Assembly: GCF_000834015.1 (NCBI RefSeq)
Contig: NZ_JXQI01000063.1
Coordinates: forward strand, 62,001 to 126,000
Origin: Prevotella pectinovora
GTDB lineage: Bacteria; Bacteroidota; Bacteroidia; Bacteroidales; Bacteroidaceae
DNA length: 64,000 nucleotides
Reading direction: 5' to 3'
How positions within the stretch are numbered: position 1 is the stretch's first letter; each line of letters opens with the position of its first letter. The notes under the pieces are model-generated. The model did no database searches. It saw only the letters and a list, made by a program, of their open reading frames with translations, and had not been told where the DNA came from. Shown here piece by piece: positions 44,011 through 51,441 of this stretch. The position numbers and the translations under genes are program-made.

Positions 44011-44230
44011 CTCAGCATAAAAAATAACTTATATAATAATACACGTATGATTGCCATACCAAACGTCCCGCAAAAGCTGCCGAAATCAAAGTATGGTCAA
44101 GCACAATTATGACGTAAGCGAATGTCGCCAAGCAAATTATACTGCCGACTACATATCAACCGCTTCATATATTTACACAATTACGCTTCCACTCCTTACA
44201 TCGAGAAGATTCCGCAAAGACTAACATAAA
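44011..44230 (-). other. Non-coding stretch downstream of the cobalamin riboswitch
   Basis: Reading the minus strand after the riboswitch, all three frames are closed quickly. The longest ATG-started frame I find is 23 codons (MKRLICSRQYN...) and has no recognisable content. No remnant of btuB or another B12 gene can be made out by eye. Confidence 0.55.
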
Positions 44231-44407
44231 GGCAGGTATTCTGACTTCGCTCCACTCTCATGACACCTTCCCACCCGAAACAGAAAAACCGAAGAAACAT
44301 TCTTCTGGGCAGTGGCCTATCGTCACTGAGCATAAAGGAGCTTACAGCTGCGGGACAGTCGGAGATTCTCACTCCGTTCCCTTTCAATCACGTATTAGGC
44401 GAACCTT
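44231..44407 (-). promoter_or_regulatory. Cobalamin (AdoCbl) riboswitch without an adjacent gene
   Basis: On the minus strand the conserved core is complete: AAAGGGAA, GTGAGAATC, CTGTCCCGCAGCTGTAAG, GCCACTG, GGGAAGG and the B12 box AAGTCAGAATACCTGCC near 44231. This is the classic cobalamin riboswitch, which binds coenzyme B12 and usually shuts off transport or biosynthesis genes. Here no such gene follows; the transcript would end at the terminator at 43980-44010, giving an RNA of about 430 nt. A consensus promoter lies directly upstream. Confidence 0.9.
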
Positions 44408-44414
44408 TACGGTG

Positions 44415-44445
44415 CAAAATTATAAACATTTTTCGAAACTTCAAA
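44415..44445 (-). promoter_or_regulatory. Promoter of the cobalamin riboswitch transcript
   Basis: TTTG (44442-44445), 19 bp and TAATTTTG (44415-44422) on the minus strand, a full consensus match about 10 bp before the riboswitch. Confidence 0.75.
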
Positions 44446-44472
44446 GAAAAAACGGCATTATAAAGAAAAAAA

Positions 44473-44504
44473 TTTGTTCAAACAAACATTTATACTTACT
44501 TTTG
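44473..44504 (+). promoter_or_regulatory. Promoter of the ECF sigma factor gene
   Basis: TTTG (44473-44476), 20 bp and TACTTTTG (44497-44504). It diverges from the riboswitch promoter, with only 27 bp between the two -33 boxes. The leader is about 115 nt long. Confidence 0.65.
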
Positions 44505-44627
44505 CAAGTGTGTTGAACATCTATGAAAAAGATATAAACGCAAAAGAGAGAACATTATTATATAATAACAAATAAAATTCTAAAGCCTATTGAAACATCA
44601 TTTACTTCACTAAAAAATTGAATTAAA

Positions 44628-45227
44628 ATGATAAGACTAAATGAAATGACCGATGAAGAGTTGGCATTGTCATACGTTAGAGGAAACAATCAGGCCTTCG
44701 ATTTGTTATTATCTCGAAATCAATCCAAATTGTTTTCATATATTCTGTTCGTAGTGCACGAGCAGGACTTGGCTAATGATATCTTCCAGGAAACCTTCGT
44801 GAAGGTGATAACGAAGCTGCAGGAGGGCAGATATATTGACTCCGGCAAGTTTTCGGCATGGATAATGCGCATCGCCCACAATGTGATAATGGACTGGTAT
44901 CGAGACAACCGCGCCAAAAACATCGTGGAAACTTCTGACGACAACGACCTCTCGAATGTCACAGGAAACGACATAACAGACTTCAACATCGAGGACAGAT
45001 ATGTCAACGAGCAGGTGCTGCGCGATGTGAAGAAGATGATGAACCTGCTGCCTCCGACACAGAGGGAAATTGTCTTCATGCGCTTCTATCAGGAGATGTC
45101 GTTCAAGGAAATCGCCGAGACTACCGGTGTGAGCATCAACACTGCCCTGGGACGAATGAGATACGCCATACTCAACATGAGAAGAATGGCGAGAAAGAAT
45201 AAGCTGTCACTTGAAACCGTTTATTGA
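44628..45227 (+). CDS. ECF-family RNA polymerase sigma factor
   Basis: The 199-residue protein has region 2 (LFSYILFVVHEQDLANDIFQ, with ETFVKVI following) and region 4 (LPPTQREIVFMRFYQEMSFK then EIAETTGVSINTALGRMRYA) with no additional domain. It should direct polymerase to a small set of promoters. Bacteroidetes ECF factors often pair with a FecR-type anti-sigma and a SusC-like receptor. Here neither is adjacent: the gene stands alone with its own promoter and terminator. It could instead be a general stress sigma of the kind common in Bacteroidales. Confidence 0.9.
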   Translation: MIRLNEMTDEELALSYVRGNNQAFDLLLSRNQSKLFSYILFVVHEQDLANDIFQETFVKVITKLQEGRYIDSGKFSAWIMRIAHNVIMDWYRDNRAKNIVETSDDNDLSNVTGNDITDFNIEDRYVNEQVLRDVKKMMNLLPPTQREIVFMRFYQEMSFKEIAETTGVSINTALGRMRYAILNMRRMARKNKLSLETVY

Positions 45228-45344
45228 CACAAAGCCATAAACGCAGCACTCATGACGTTTCAACTACAGGAACTTATATTTTAGCCTCAATCGGTCATCA
45301 GGCCGCTTGGGTTTAAAAGGTCTATATAACATCTACAAAACATA

Positions 45345-45386
45345 CGGGTAAATCCATATTTCTCAAAAGGACTATGGATTTACCCG
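45345..45386 (+). terminator. Terminator-like hairpin after the ECF gene
   Basis: CGGGTAAATCCATA (45345-45358) pairs perfectly with TATGGATTTACCCG (45373-45386). The following sequence is T-rich (CAATATTTTATTC). A TCAATCGGTCATC repeat core lies just before it. Confidence 0.7.
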
Positions 45387-45482
45387 CAATATTTTATTCT
45401 TGAATCAAGATCACATACATACTTCCCCAATGGTCTTCACCATGCAACCTACATTATTGTTATATTGAGGAAAACTTTCATA

Positions 45483-46133
45483 TCAGAGCGATCTCAAATC
45501 ATGGATCGTCTGGATAGGATCGGCAGCCTTGAACACATAGCTTCCGCTAACAAGAACATCCGCACCTGCCTCAACGAGACGCGGAGCGGTCTCAGCCTGC
45601 ACACCACCGTCAATCTGTATCAGAGCACGAGAATTCTTCCTGTCCACCATCTCACGCAGCGCTCTCAGCTTGTCGATAGTGCCCTCGATGAATTTCTGTC
45701 CGCCGAATCCGGGGTTGACGCTCATCAGCAACACCATGTCCACATCATTCAGGATATCCTCAAGCAGACAGACTGGAGTTGAAGGATTGAGAGTCACACC
45801 AGCCTTCATGCCGGCATCGTGAATCTCCTGCACAGTACGATGCAGATGCACGCAAGCCTCATAATGCACGTTCATCATCATGGCGCCGGTCTTTGCCGTG
45901 CGCTGCACATAACGCTCAGGGTGTTCAATCATGAAATGCACATCGAGAGGCTTCTTGCAAATCTTTGCCACCGCATCGATAACGGGAAATCCGAATGAGA
46001 TATTAGGAACGAATGTTCCGTCCATAATGTCAAGATGCAACCAGTCAGCATCACTTTTGTTAATCATTTCCACCTCATGGCGCAAGTCTGTGAAATCAGC
46101 AGCCAGCAGGGATGGAGAAATAATTGTTGCCAT
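45483..46133 (-). CDS. rpe: Ribulose-phosphate 3-epimerase
   Basis: The enzyme interconverts ribulose 5-phosphate and xylulose 5-phosphate in the pentose phosphate pathway. The 216-residue barrel shows ISPSLLAADF, HLDIMDGTFVPNISFG (metal-binding His and catalytic Asp), MSVNPGFGGQKFI and QIDGGV. It lies 29 bp downstream of a 50-residue gene on the same strand, probably in one transcript. Confidence 0.94.
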   Translation of the reverse strand: MATIISPSLLAADFTDLRHEVEMINKSDADWLHLDIMDGTFVPNISFGFPVIDAVAKICKKPLDVHFMIEHPERYVQRTAKTGAMMMNVHYEACVHLHRTVQEIHDAGMKAGVTLNPSTPVCLLEDILNDVDMVLLMSVNPGFGGQKFIEGTIDKLRALREMVDRKNSRALIQIDGGVQAETAPRLVEAGADVLVSGSYVFKAADPIQTIHDLRSL

Positions 46134-46162
46134 AAATTCTTTTAAATATGTTTTTCAGTTTA

Positions 46163-46315
46163 TCAGTTTAGACAATAGGATTTCATACTGCCATTGATGT
46201 TCATCACCCTATAGGTGTAGGCAATGGCTTTGATAATGTCAATAGTACGCTTCGACGGCATTGGATTTTCTGAAGTAAAATGTTCCATAGGCATTGTTTT
46301 TTGAAATAAATTCAT
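46163..46315 (-). CDS. Short protein of 50 residues, function unknown
   Basis: The reading frame begins MNLFQKTMPMEHFTSENPMP and continues SKRTIDIIKAIAYTYRVMNI to end SYCLN. It contains a predicted helix with PSKRTIDIIKAIAYTYRV, a pattern I recall in many short hypothetical proteins of Bacteroidales. It has no signal peptide and no metal motif; the net charge is positive. It lies 29 bp upstream of rpe on the same strand, so they may be co-transcribed. The coding call rests on the frame, its position and the remembered motif. Confidence 0.55.
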   Translation of the reverse strand: MNLFQKTMPMEHFTSENPMPSKRTIDIIKAIAYTYRVMNINGSMKSYCLN

Positions 46316-46679
46316 CCTTCTATTGTATTAACGCATCTCCTCGGGATTTATTACATTATGATATTTTTTTTTCTGATTACGATCTGCATACCCCAATGGG
46401 AATACTTCCCGTTGGCGGAATTATGTTATGTTGATAGATATGAGTAAAAGTTGCCAATATCGCTGATTTTCAGTAAAAACAAGAATTTCCGAAAAACTGT
46501 CAGACCATCTGGTTTTTTGCCGTAATATTCTGACAGACAGGCACTTGACCATCTATCAACTGTCAGCCAATTGTCTGGATGGTTTGCTGATGAAAGGAAT
46601 TGTCAGATGTAAGGAATTCATACGACATGAATTGCATGCGTTGGCAGAATCCTGGAAACTGGAATATGGGTGTTATAAC
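46316..46679. other. Intergenic stretch with no recognised gene
   Basis: AT-rich sequence upstream of the 50-residue gene. I see no consensus promoter for it and no frame worth reporting. Its right end runs into the palindromic repeat at 46680-46795. Confidence 0.4.
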
Positions 46680-46795
46680 ATTAATTTATTGGGCATACGC
46701 CTGACAGCAATTCTGCCCATCCGGGGCAAGCACCGTGCCCATGATGGGCAAGCACCGTGCCCTTGTTGGGTAAGCACCGTGCCCTTTAAGTCCCA
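46680..46795. repeat. Palindromic tandem repeat family 2, copy 2 (three units)
   Basis: After CTGACAGCAATTCTGCCCAT come three ~23-bp units with the core GGGCAAGCACCGTGCCC (the first preceded by CGG, the third GGGTAAG...). Each can fold as GGGCA/TGCCC. The first ~50 bp and the units match 24887-24984. It lies about 105 bp before oxyR. Confidence 0.7.
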
Positions 46796-46850
46796 AGCTG
46801 CCATCTGGGTTAATATGCTTTAAATATATTCCGCCAACGTTTTTTTTTAG

Positions 46851-46858
46851 TATATTTG
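46851..46858 (+). promoter_or_regulatory. -7 box TATATTTG of oxyR, with an unusual Shine-Dalgarno
   Basis: TATATTTG lies 41 bp before the oxyR ATG. The leader then carries GAGGAGG about 10 bp before the start (near 46883-46889). Such a strong ribosome site is uncommon in Bacteroidetes, which mostly lack them. Confidence 0.5.
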
Positions 46859-46899
46859 CAACGCTAATCAAATTAATCATTAGAGGAGGAAAGCATCCC

Positions 46900-47826
46900 A
46901 TGACTCTACAACAAATGGAATACATCGTGGCTGTATACAGATACAGACACTTCGCCAATGCCGCAGAACAGTGCGGCGTGACACAACCCACACTGAGCGC
47001 CATGATTCAGAAACTGGAGAAGGAACTCGGAGTGAAAATCTTCGAACGTTCATCACAACAGGTCACTCCTACTGCCATCGGCAAACTTGTGGTGGAACAG
47101 GCATGGAAGGTGCTTTCGAGAGCAAACAAGATAAAGGACATCGTAGCTGAAGAACAACACTCGCTGAATGGTTCGTTCCGTATCGGCATACTGCCCACGA
47201 TAGCGCCATATCTGCTGCCACGCTTCTTCACCAAACTGGAGAAGGAGAATCCTGGCATCGACTTCCACATCATCGAGATGAAGACTGCCGACATCAAGAA
47301 GGCATTGAACCGCGGCGTACTGGACGCTGCCATCGCCGTGAGACTCGACGAGCTGGAGGCTTTCAACCAGACATCGCTATATTATGAGCAGTTCATAGCC
47401 TATGTGGCAGAAACCGACCCGCTGTTCAACAACAAGAACATAAAGACTTCGGACCTTGGCAACGAGTTTCTGTGGCTTCTCGACGAGGGCCATTGCTTCC
47501 GCGACCAACTTGTGAAATTCTGCGATCTGAAATCGGCAACAGAGAGCAAATCAAAATATTCTCTCGGCAGCATAGAGACTTTCATGAGAATGGTGGAAAA
47601 CGGACAGGGCGTGACGTTCATTCCGGAACTCGCCCTTAGCCAACTTTCCGACAAACAGATGCGACTGGTGCGCCCCTTCGCACTGCCTATACCGGTGAGA
47701 GACGTGGTATTGCTTACCAAAAAGACTTTCGTGCGCCACTCAATGGCTGAACTGATAATCAAAAGCGTGAAAGACAACGTGCCGCAAAGTATGCTGACCT
47801 ACAACAATACAGAGCAGAGAATCTAG
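46900..47826 (+). CDS. oxyR: OxyR, hydrogen-peroxide-sensing LysR-type regulator
   Basis: The 308-residue LysR protein has an N-terminal winged helix-turn-helix (ANAAEQCGVTQPTLSAMIQK) and a ligand-type C-terminal domain. The redox pair is present in GHCFRDQLVKFC, with the two cysteines nine residues apart as in E. coli OxyR (Cys199 and Cys208). It should activate catalase, Dps and peroxidase genes on oxidation. None of these is adjacent, so it acts on distant targets. It is a single gene between repeat copy 2 and a strong terminator. Confidence 0.93.
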   Translation: MTLQQMEYIVAVYRYRHFANAAEQCGVTQPTLSAMIQKLEKELGVKIFERSSQQVTPTAIGKLVVEQAWKVLSRANKIKDIVAEEQHSLNGSFRIGILPTIAPYLLPRFFTKLEKENPGIDFHIIEMKTADIKKALNRGVLDAAIAVRLDELEAFNQTSLYYEQFIAYVAETDPLFNNKNIKTSDLGNEFLWLLDEGHCFRDQLVKFCDLKSATESKSKYSLGSIETFMRMVENGQGVTFIPELALSQLSDKQMRLVRPFALPIPVRDVVLLTKKTFVRHSMAELIIKSVKDNVPQSMLTYNNTEQRI

Positions 47827-47892
47827 CCCAAATCAGTCATTGGCCTTTATATTAAGAATTTTATAACTGCTTGCTATAAGCGATAAAAGAAC

Positions 47893-47935
47893 AAAAGGTT
47901 GAGCAGGGATTACACACTCCCCTACTCAACCTTTT
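47893..47935. terminator. Bidirectional terminator between oxyR and the second PL1 gene
   Basis: AAAAGGTTGAG (47893-47903) pairs with CTCAACCTTTT (47925-47935), with further pairing GGGA/TCCC inside. T-rich flanks in both directions. Confidence 0.75.
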
Positions 47936-47958
47936 ATTTCATTGTCAAGCAAATTCGT

Positions 47959-49803
47959 CTACTTAACAAATTTCTTCCCGTCTTTGATGTAAATACGACC
48001 ATCCACAGTGTGTTCTACACGCATACCTTGAAGGTTATAGATGTTGCCATCTTCCACATTGTTGTTATCCAGCGTAACATCGGCAATACCTGCAGCATCT
48101 TCATACGTCATACTGCCACTGAGGAGTCTACCTCCCTCGTTCTCTTTAGTCATGATACTCTCCACGATACTGTTCAGATAATGCTCCAGATTGGTATATC
48201 CATCGGCTGCGAGCGTATTACCGTCTGCAGCATCATTCTTGTCGAGTCCATTGGCATCTTCCCAACCATCCGGCATTCCGTCGCCATCAGTATCTGTAAC
48301 GTCGATAGAAGTATCTGTGGCAAGTGTTGGCCAAGGACTCCAGTCTGCAGAAGCGTCGGCTGGCTTCGTGTCATCCTGACTGTTGATTATGCCTGACGTG
48401 CATCCGCTGCCTGTATAGGTATCAGAACCGCTACGGGTATCGCTTACGATGACTTTGTCAAGAGCATCGCGGCGCAATGACGCACCGGCATAGTCGAGCA
48501 CACGGTTGAAGGCATCTGCCGCAGTATGGGTAGTAACGGTCTCAAATACCATCGGTGTCTTCAACTGTATTGCTTCATCACCAGGATAAGTGCCATCGTT
48601 GCCGGTCTTGTCAATCTGGTCGGAAACGCCATACTTGAAGTTATCCTTATTCACCACATCCCAATCTGGATTATGATTGCCTTCCACGTAAAATTTTCCC
48701 CACACATGTAGCATCTTTGCCCAATCATTCCACGGTACATTAATCTGAGTGCCATTCACGGTGATTGTGGCAAGTTTTCCGCTCATATCCATCTCGTACT
48801 TCGTTCCCTTGATGGTAACATAATTTCTGCCATCTTCTGCCGACCCTTTCACGTCGTTTTTATTGCAGGTTATACCGGTTGTCTGCTGGAATCGTGCTGC
48901 AAGGAGTGTCTTGTCCAGACAGTAGTCCACAGTGCGTATACCCGGACAAGCGATGCGGCGCTGGATGGTCTTGCTTCTTTTCCGCGTTGTAGCTCCTGGC
49001 TTATAATAGTTGTTCACGATGTTCACATTCATTCCTTCACCGCCATAGCAGCCGTTGCCGCCCCAGTTGTATATCACGTTGTTACGCATATCCATCCTTT
49101 CGTCAGTCTGGGTTCCGGGACGCGGACCCAGTCGTGGAGTTCTAGAATCGTGGTCGGCAAGCAGGTTATGATGATACGATGCACCGCTTCCACCCCAGTT
49201 GCCACCATAGCCATGGGCACCTTTGGAATGTCCGGAGTTCTTCAGACTCTGTGAGGCTATACACCATTGCACGGTGAGATTCTTACTGCCATAGACGGAC
49301 AGGCATTCATCGATACTCCAGCTCACAGAGCAATGGTCCACTATGATATTCTTACGATCCATCGCTCCAAGTCCGTCACCTTCGTGCTTGTCCACATGAC
49401 GATTGCCACAACGGAAACGCAAAAAGCGAAGAATAACATTGTCAGAATCTATCGTGAAGGGGTAATCAGCAATACAAATGCCATCACCGGGGGCTGTCTG
49501 TCCGGCAATTGTTACATTACCTTTCTTCAACTGCAGAGCACTCTTCAGGAATATCGTACCGCTGACATCAAACACGATGGTTCTGACTCCACTCTTGTTG
49601 CAAGCCCATCGGAAGGTGCCTTCCGATCCGTCATCATCTAATTTCGTCACATGATACACGGCTCCGCCTCTACCGCCAGTAGTGTAGCGACCAAACCCTT
49701 CGGCTCCAGGGAATGCGGGTTGATTGTCGGCAAAAGCCGACATCACAGATGCTGACATCAACACAACAGCAGCACCAGTCAATAATTTTCTGTCTAATTT
49801 CAT
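47959..49803 (-). CDS. Secreted pectate lyase, family PL1 (second copy)
   Basis: The start chosen is MKLDRKLLTGAAVVLMSASV (49803), which opens a signal peptide; the 26 upstream codons do not. The ~614-residue protein repeats the plan of the PL1 enzyme at 38410: PAFPGAEGFGRYTTGGRGG, DHCSVSWSIDE, the catalytic-arginine stretch DSRTPRLGPR, an insertion after the helix core, an EF-hand-like DTDGDGMPDGWED and the tail IYNLQGMRVEHTVDGRIYIK plus DGKKFVK. The two lyases clearly share ancestry but are well diverged. It should cleave homogalacturonan. It is a single gene with its own terminator; the promoter is not clear (TACCTTCG near 49895 is a weak -7 candidate). Confidence 0.87.
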   Translation of the reverse strand: MKLDRKLLTGAAVVLMSASVMSAFADNQPAFPGAEGFGRYTTGGRGGAVYHVTKLDDDGSEGTFRWACNKSGVRTIVFDVSGTIFLKSALQLKKGNVTIAGQTAPGDGICIADYPFTIDSDNVILRFLRFRCGNRHVDKHEGDGLGAMDRKNIIVDHCSVSWSIDECLSVYGSKNLTVQWCIASQSLKNSGHSKGAHGYGGNWGGSGASYHHNLLADHDSRTPRLGPRPGTQTDERMDMRNNVIYNWGGNGCYGGEGMNVNIVNNYYKPGATTRKRSKTIQRRIACPGIRTVDYCLDKTLLAARFQQTTGITCNKNDVKGSAEDGRNYVTIKGTKYEMDMSGKLATITVNGTQINVPWNDWAKMLHVWGKFYVEGNHNPDWDVVNKDNFKYGVSDQIDKTGNDGTYPGDEAIQLKTPMVFETVTTHTAADAFNRVLDYAGASLRRDALDKVIVSDTRSGSDTYTGSGCTSGIINSQDDTKPADASADWSPWPTLATDTSIDVTDTDGDGMPDGWEDANGLDKNDAADGNTLAADGYTNLEHYLNSIVESIMTKENEGGRLLSGSMTYEDAAGIADVTLDNNNVEDGNIYNLQGMRVEHTVDGRIYIKDGKKFVK

Positions 49804-49982
49804 CTTATTTTGATTTGTATAGTAGTCATAACGTCGAGAATCGAATTTGCCATTCAAACCACGACAATAAAGGAATCTCAATATATTTCAAATAGCGAAG
49901 GTATTAAAAAACGGCGATATAACAATCGAGCATTAAGAAAATCACATTTTCCTTAATACTCGGTTTAAAACGATTTAGCATT

Positions 49983-51104
49983 CTAATTCAAGATCGCTGC
50001 CACTTCATCTTTGTTAATTCCGGTTATCTCTGCAATTTGCAGAATGTTCATACCTTTTGAATAGAGAGATTTTACTATATTTTTAAGCTGCTCCCTCTTC
50101 TGCTGGAGTTGCTCGTTCTTCTGCTGGAGTTGTTCGCTCTTCTGCTGGAGTTGTTCGCTCTTCTGCTGGAGCTGTTCGCTCTTCTGCTGGAGCTGCTCGC
50201 TCTTCTGCTGGAGTTGTTCGCTCTTCTGCTGGAGTTGTTCGCTCTTCTGCTGGAGCTGCTCGCTCTTCTGCTGGAGCTGCTCGCTCTTCTGCTGGAGCTG
50301 CTCATCCTTATGCTTCAGTTCCTTGTCACGGTTCATTATTGCAGTGTCACGGTCCTCTATCGCCTTGTAATATTCGTCCTCCACGTTCATGTCCTGACGC
50401 ATCTCGGAGTCGGCGGCAGCGGCTGTAAGACGATGGAGCATATACATCATGTCGGCATCATCCTCATATTTGTTCTCGTCAATATTGAGAACCTGCTTGT
50501 CTTCCGCATCTTTCCTCGACTGGTCGAAAACGCTGAGCACCTTCTCTAGGCGGTTGTTCACACGGCCTTTCAACCTCGGTATCTGCACAATTATGCTGTT
50601 GTGGGTGAGACTTTCAACGAAAGGGTCTTCCTTGCCATCCTTTACCACCTCGCCGTTGTAGTCGAACACGTCGTGGTTGACATAAACCACCGGCTCCTCA
50701 ATGTCGCCGACTCGATGTCCGAGAAGGTAAACGGCAACCATTGGATATGCGAAGCCTTTCGGCGAGTCTTTGCGGATGTTTATCTTGTTGCTGTACTGCG
50801 CACCCAGATACTGGCGGAAGCGCAGGGTCTCCGTGTCGAGCCATGTCTTCTGCAGTTCTATAAGGATGACGCGGTCCTTGAATCCCTCGCCCTCAGCATC
50901 CTTCTCCCTCACGGTGGCTGCAAAGTCAATGCGGAACATTGAAAGCGTGTCTCGTGTGGTGTTCACATACTCGTGTGGGCGCATCTCCACCTTCACCACT
51001 TCTTTCTTCAGCAGTGCAGAGAGGATGGTCTTTGATATGCGTTCGTCAGACATTATGTATTTGAACACGGAGTCGTAAATCGGATTGGCTACATGTAATA
51101 TCAT
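49983..51104 (-). CDS. Rpn-family PD-(D/E)XK nuclease / transposase-like protein with QLQQKSE repeats
   Basis: The 373-residue protein begins with the Rpn/PDDEXK transposase-like domain (~1-215): NPIYDSVFKYIMSDERI, FRIDFAATV with the metal Asp, and RVILIELQK giving the E-x-Q/K pair. Residues ~265-340 are ten near-identical heptads (EQLQQKS), a long coiled coil encoded by a 21-bp minisatellite. A short helix-turn-helix-like end follows (MNILQIAEITGINKDEVAAIL). Rpn proteins nick DNA and promote RecA-independent recombination in E. coli; related Bacteroidetes genes are numerous. It lies close to palindromic repeat copy 2 (51233-51300). Confidence 0.85.
   Translation of the reverse strand: MILHVANPIYDSVFKYIMSDERISKTILSALLKKEVVKVEMRPHEYVNTTRDTLSMFRIDFAATVREKDAEGEGFKDRVILIELQKTWLDTETLRFRQYLGAQYSNKINIRKDSPKGFAYPMVAVYLLGHRVGDIEEPVVYVNHDVFDYNGEVVKDGKEDPFVESLTHNSIIVQIPRLKGRVNNRLEKVLSVFDQSRKDAEDKQVLNIDENKYEDDADMMYMLHRLTAAAADSEMRQDMNVEDEYYKAIEDRDTAIMNRDKELKHKDEQLQQKSEQLQQKSEQLQQKSEQLQQKSEQLQQKSEQLQQKSEQLQQKSEQLQQKSEQLQQKNEQLQQKREQLKNIVKSLYSKGMNILQIAEITGINKDEVAAILN
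50100..50309. repeat. 21-bp minisatellite inside the Rpn gene (10 copies)
   Basis: CTGCTGGAG recurs ten times at exactly 21-bp spacing (50100 to 50289). Units differ mainly at third codon positions (GTT/GCT, TTC/CTC). Each unit encodes one seven-residue step, so gain or loss of units keeps the frame and changes only coiled-coil length. Confidence 0.9.
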
Positions 51105-51232
51105 ATACGATGGCGTTTACAGGTTATTATATTTGCAAACTTACACATTTTATGTGAATTACGGACACTTACATTACTTTTTTTTAGGGACGTCCAACAG
51201 AAAAGTGTCATTCGACTTTTTATCATATAGAA
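51105..51232. other. Leader region of the Rpn gene
   Basis: AT-rich sequence just upstream of the Rpn gene, which reads on the minus strand. I see no consensus promoter. It ends at the palindromic repeat. Confidence 0.35.
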
Positions 51233-51300
51233 TTCTCCCCCTAACGTGGGGAATGAAACCCCACATTAGGGGGTGATGTTCCCCACGCTGTGGGGGAAAA
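51233..51300. repeat. GC-rich extragenic palindromic repeat, copy 2 (inverted)
   Basis: The block CTCCCCCTAACGTGGGG then ATGAAACCCCACATTAGGGG then TTCCCCACGCTGTGGGGG is the near-exact reverse complement of 1991-2060. It lies 130 bp upstream of the Rpn gene. Confidence 0.7.
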
Positions 51301-51371
51301 ATCAAGGCCAGGAAACATAGTTGGAAACTTGCCAAATGTAAGGAGCAAGAGACATGTCACCTCGTATACAA

Positions 51372-51415
51372 AATAAAAGATGGAAAGCTACACATTGAAC
51401 TTTCCATCTTTTATT
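51372..51415. terminator. Terminator of the SusC-SusD-DUF operon
   Basis: AATAAAAGATGGAAAG (51372-51387) pairs perfectly with CTTTCCATCTTTTATT (51400-51415). On the minus strand it lies 27 bp after the stop codon. Confidence 0.88.
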
Positions 51416-51441
51416 ATTTAATAGAATTAAAATCTATATCA

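Noticed and set aside
44196-44387. Open frame of 63 codons on the minus strand
   Set aside because: It lies inside the cobalamin riboswitch core, whose structure explains the conservation.
44628-45227. ECF sigma as dedicated regulator of the SusC-SusD operon
   Set aside because: The SusC-like protein lacks a signalling STN domain and no FecR-type anti-sigma is present, so there is no direct support.
50100-50309. Possible CRISPR-like array
   Set aside because: Units are 21 bp without spacers and are translated in frame as heptads of the Rpn protein; no cas genes are present.
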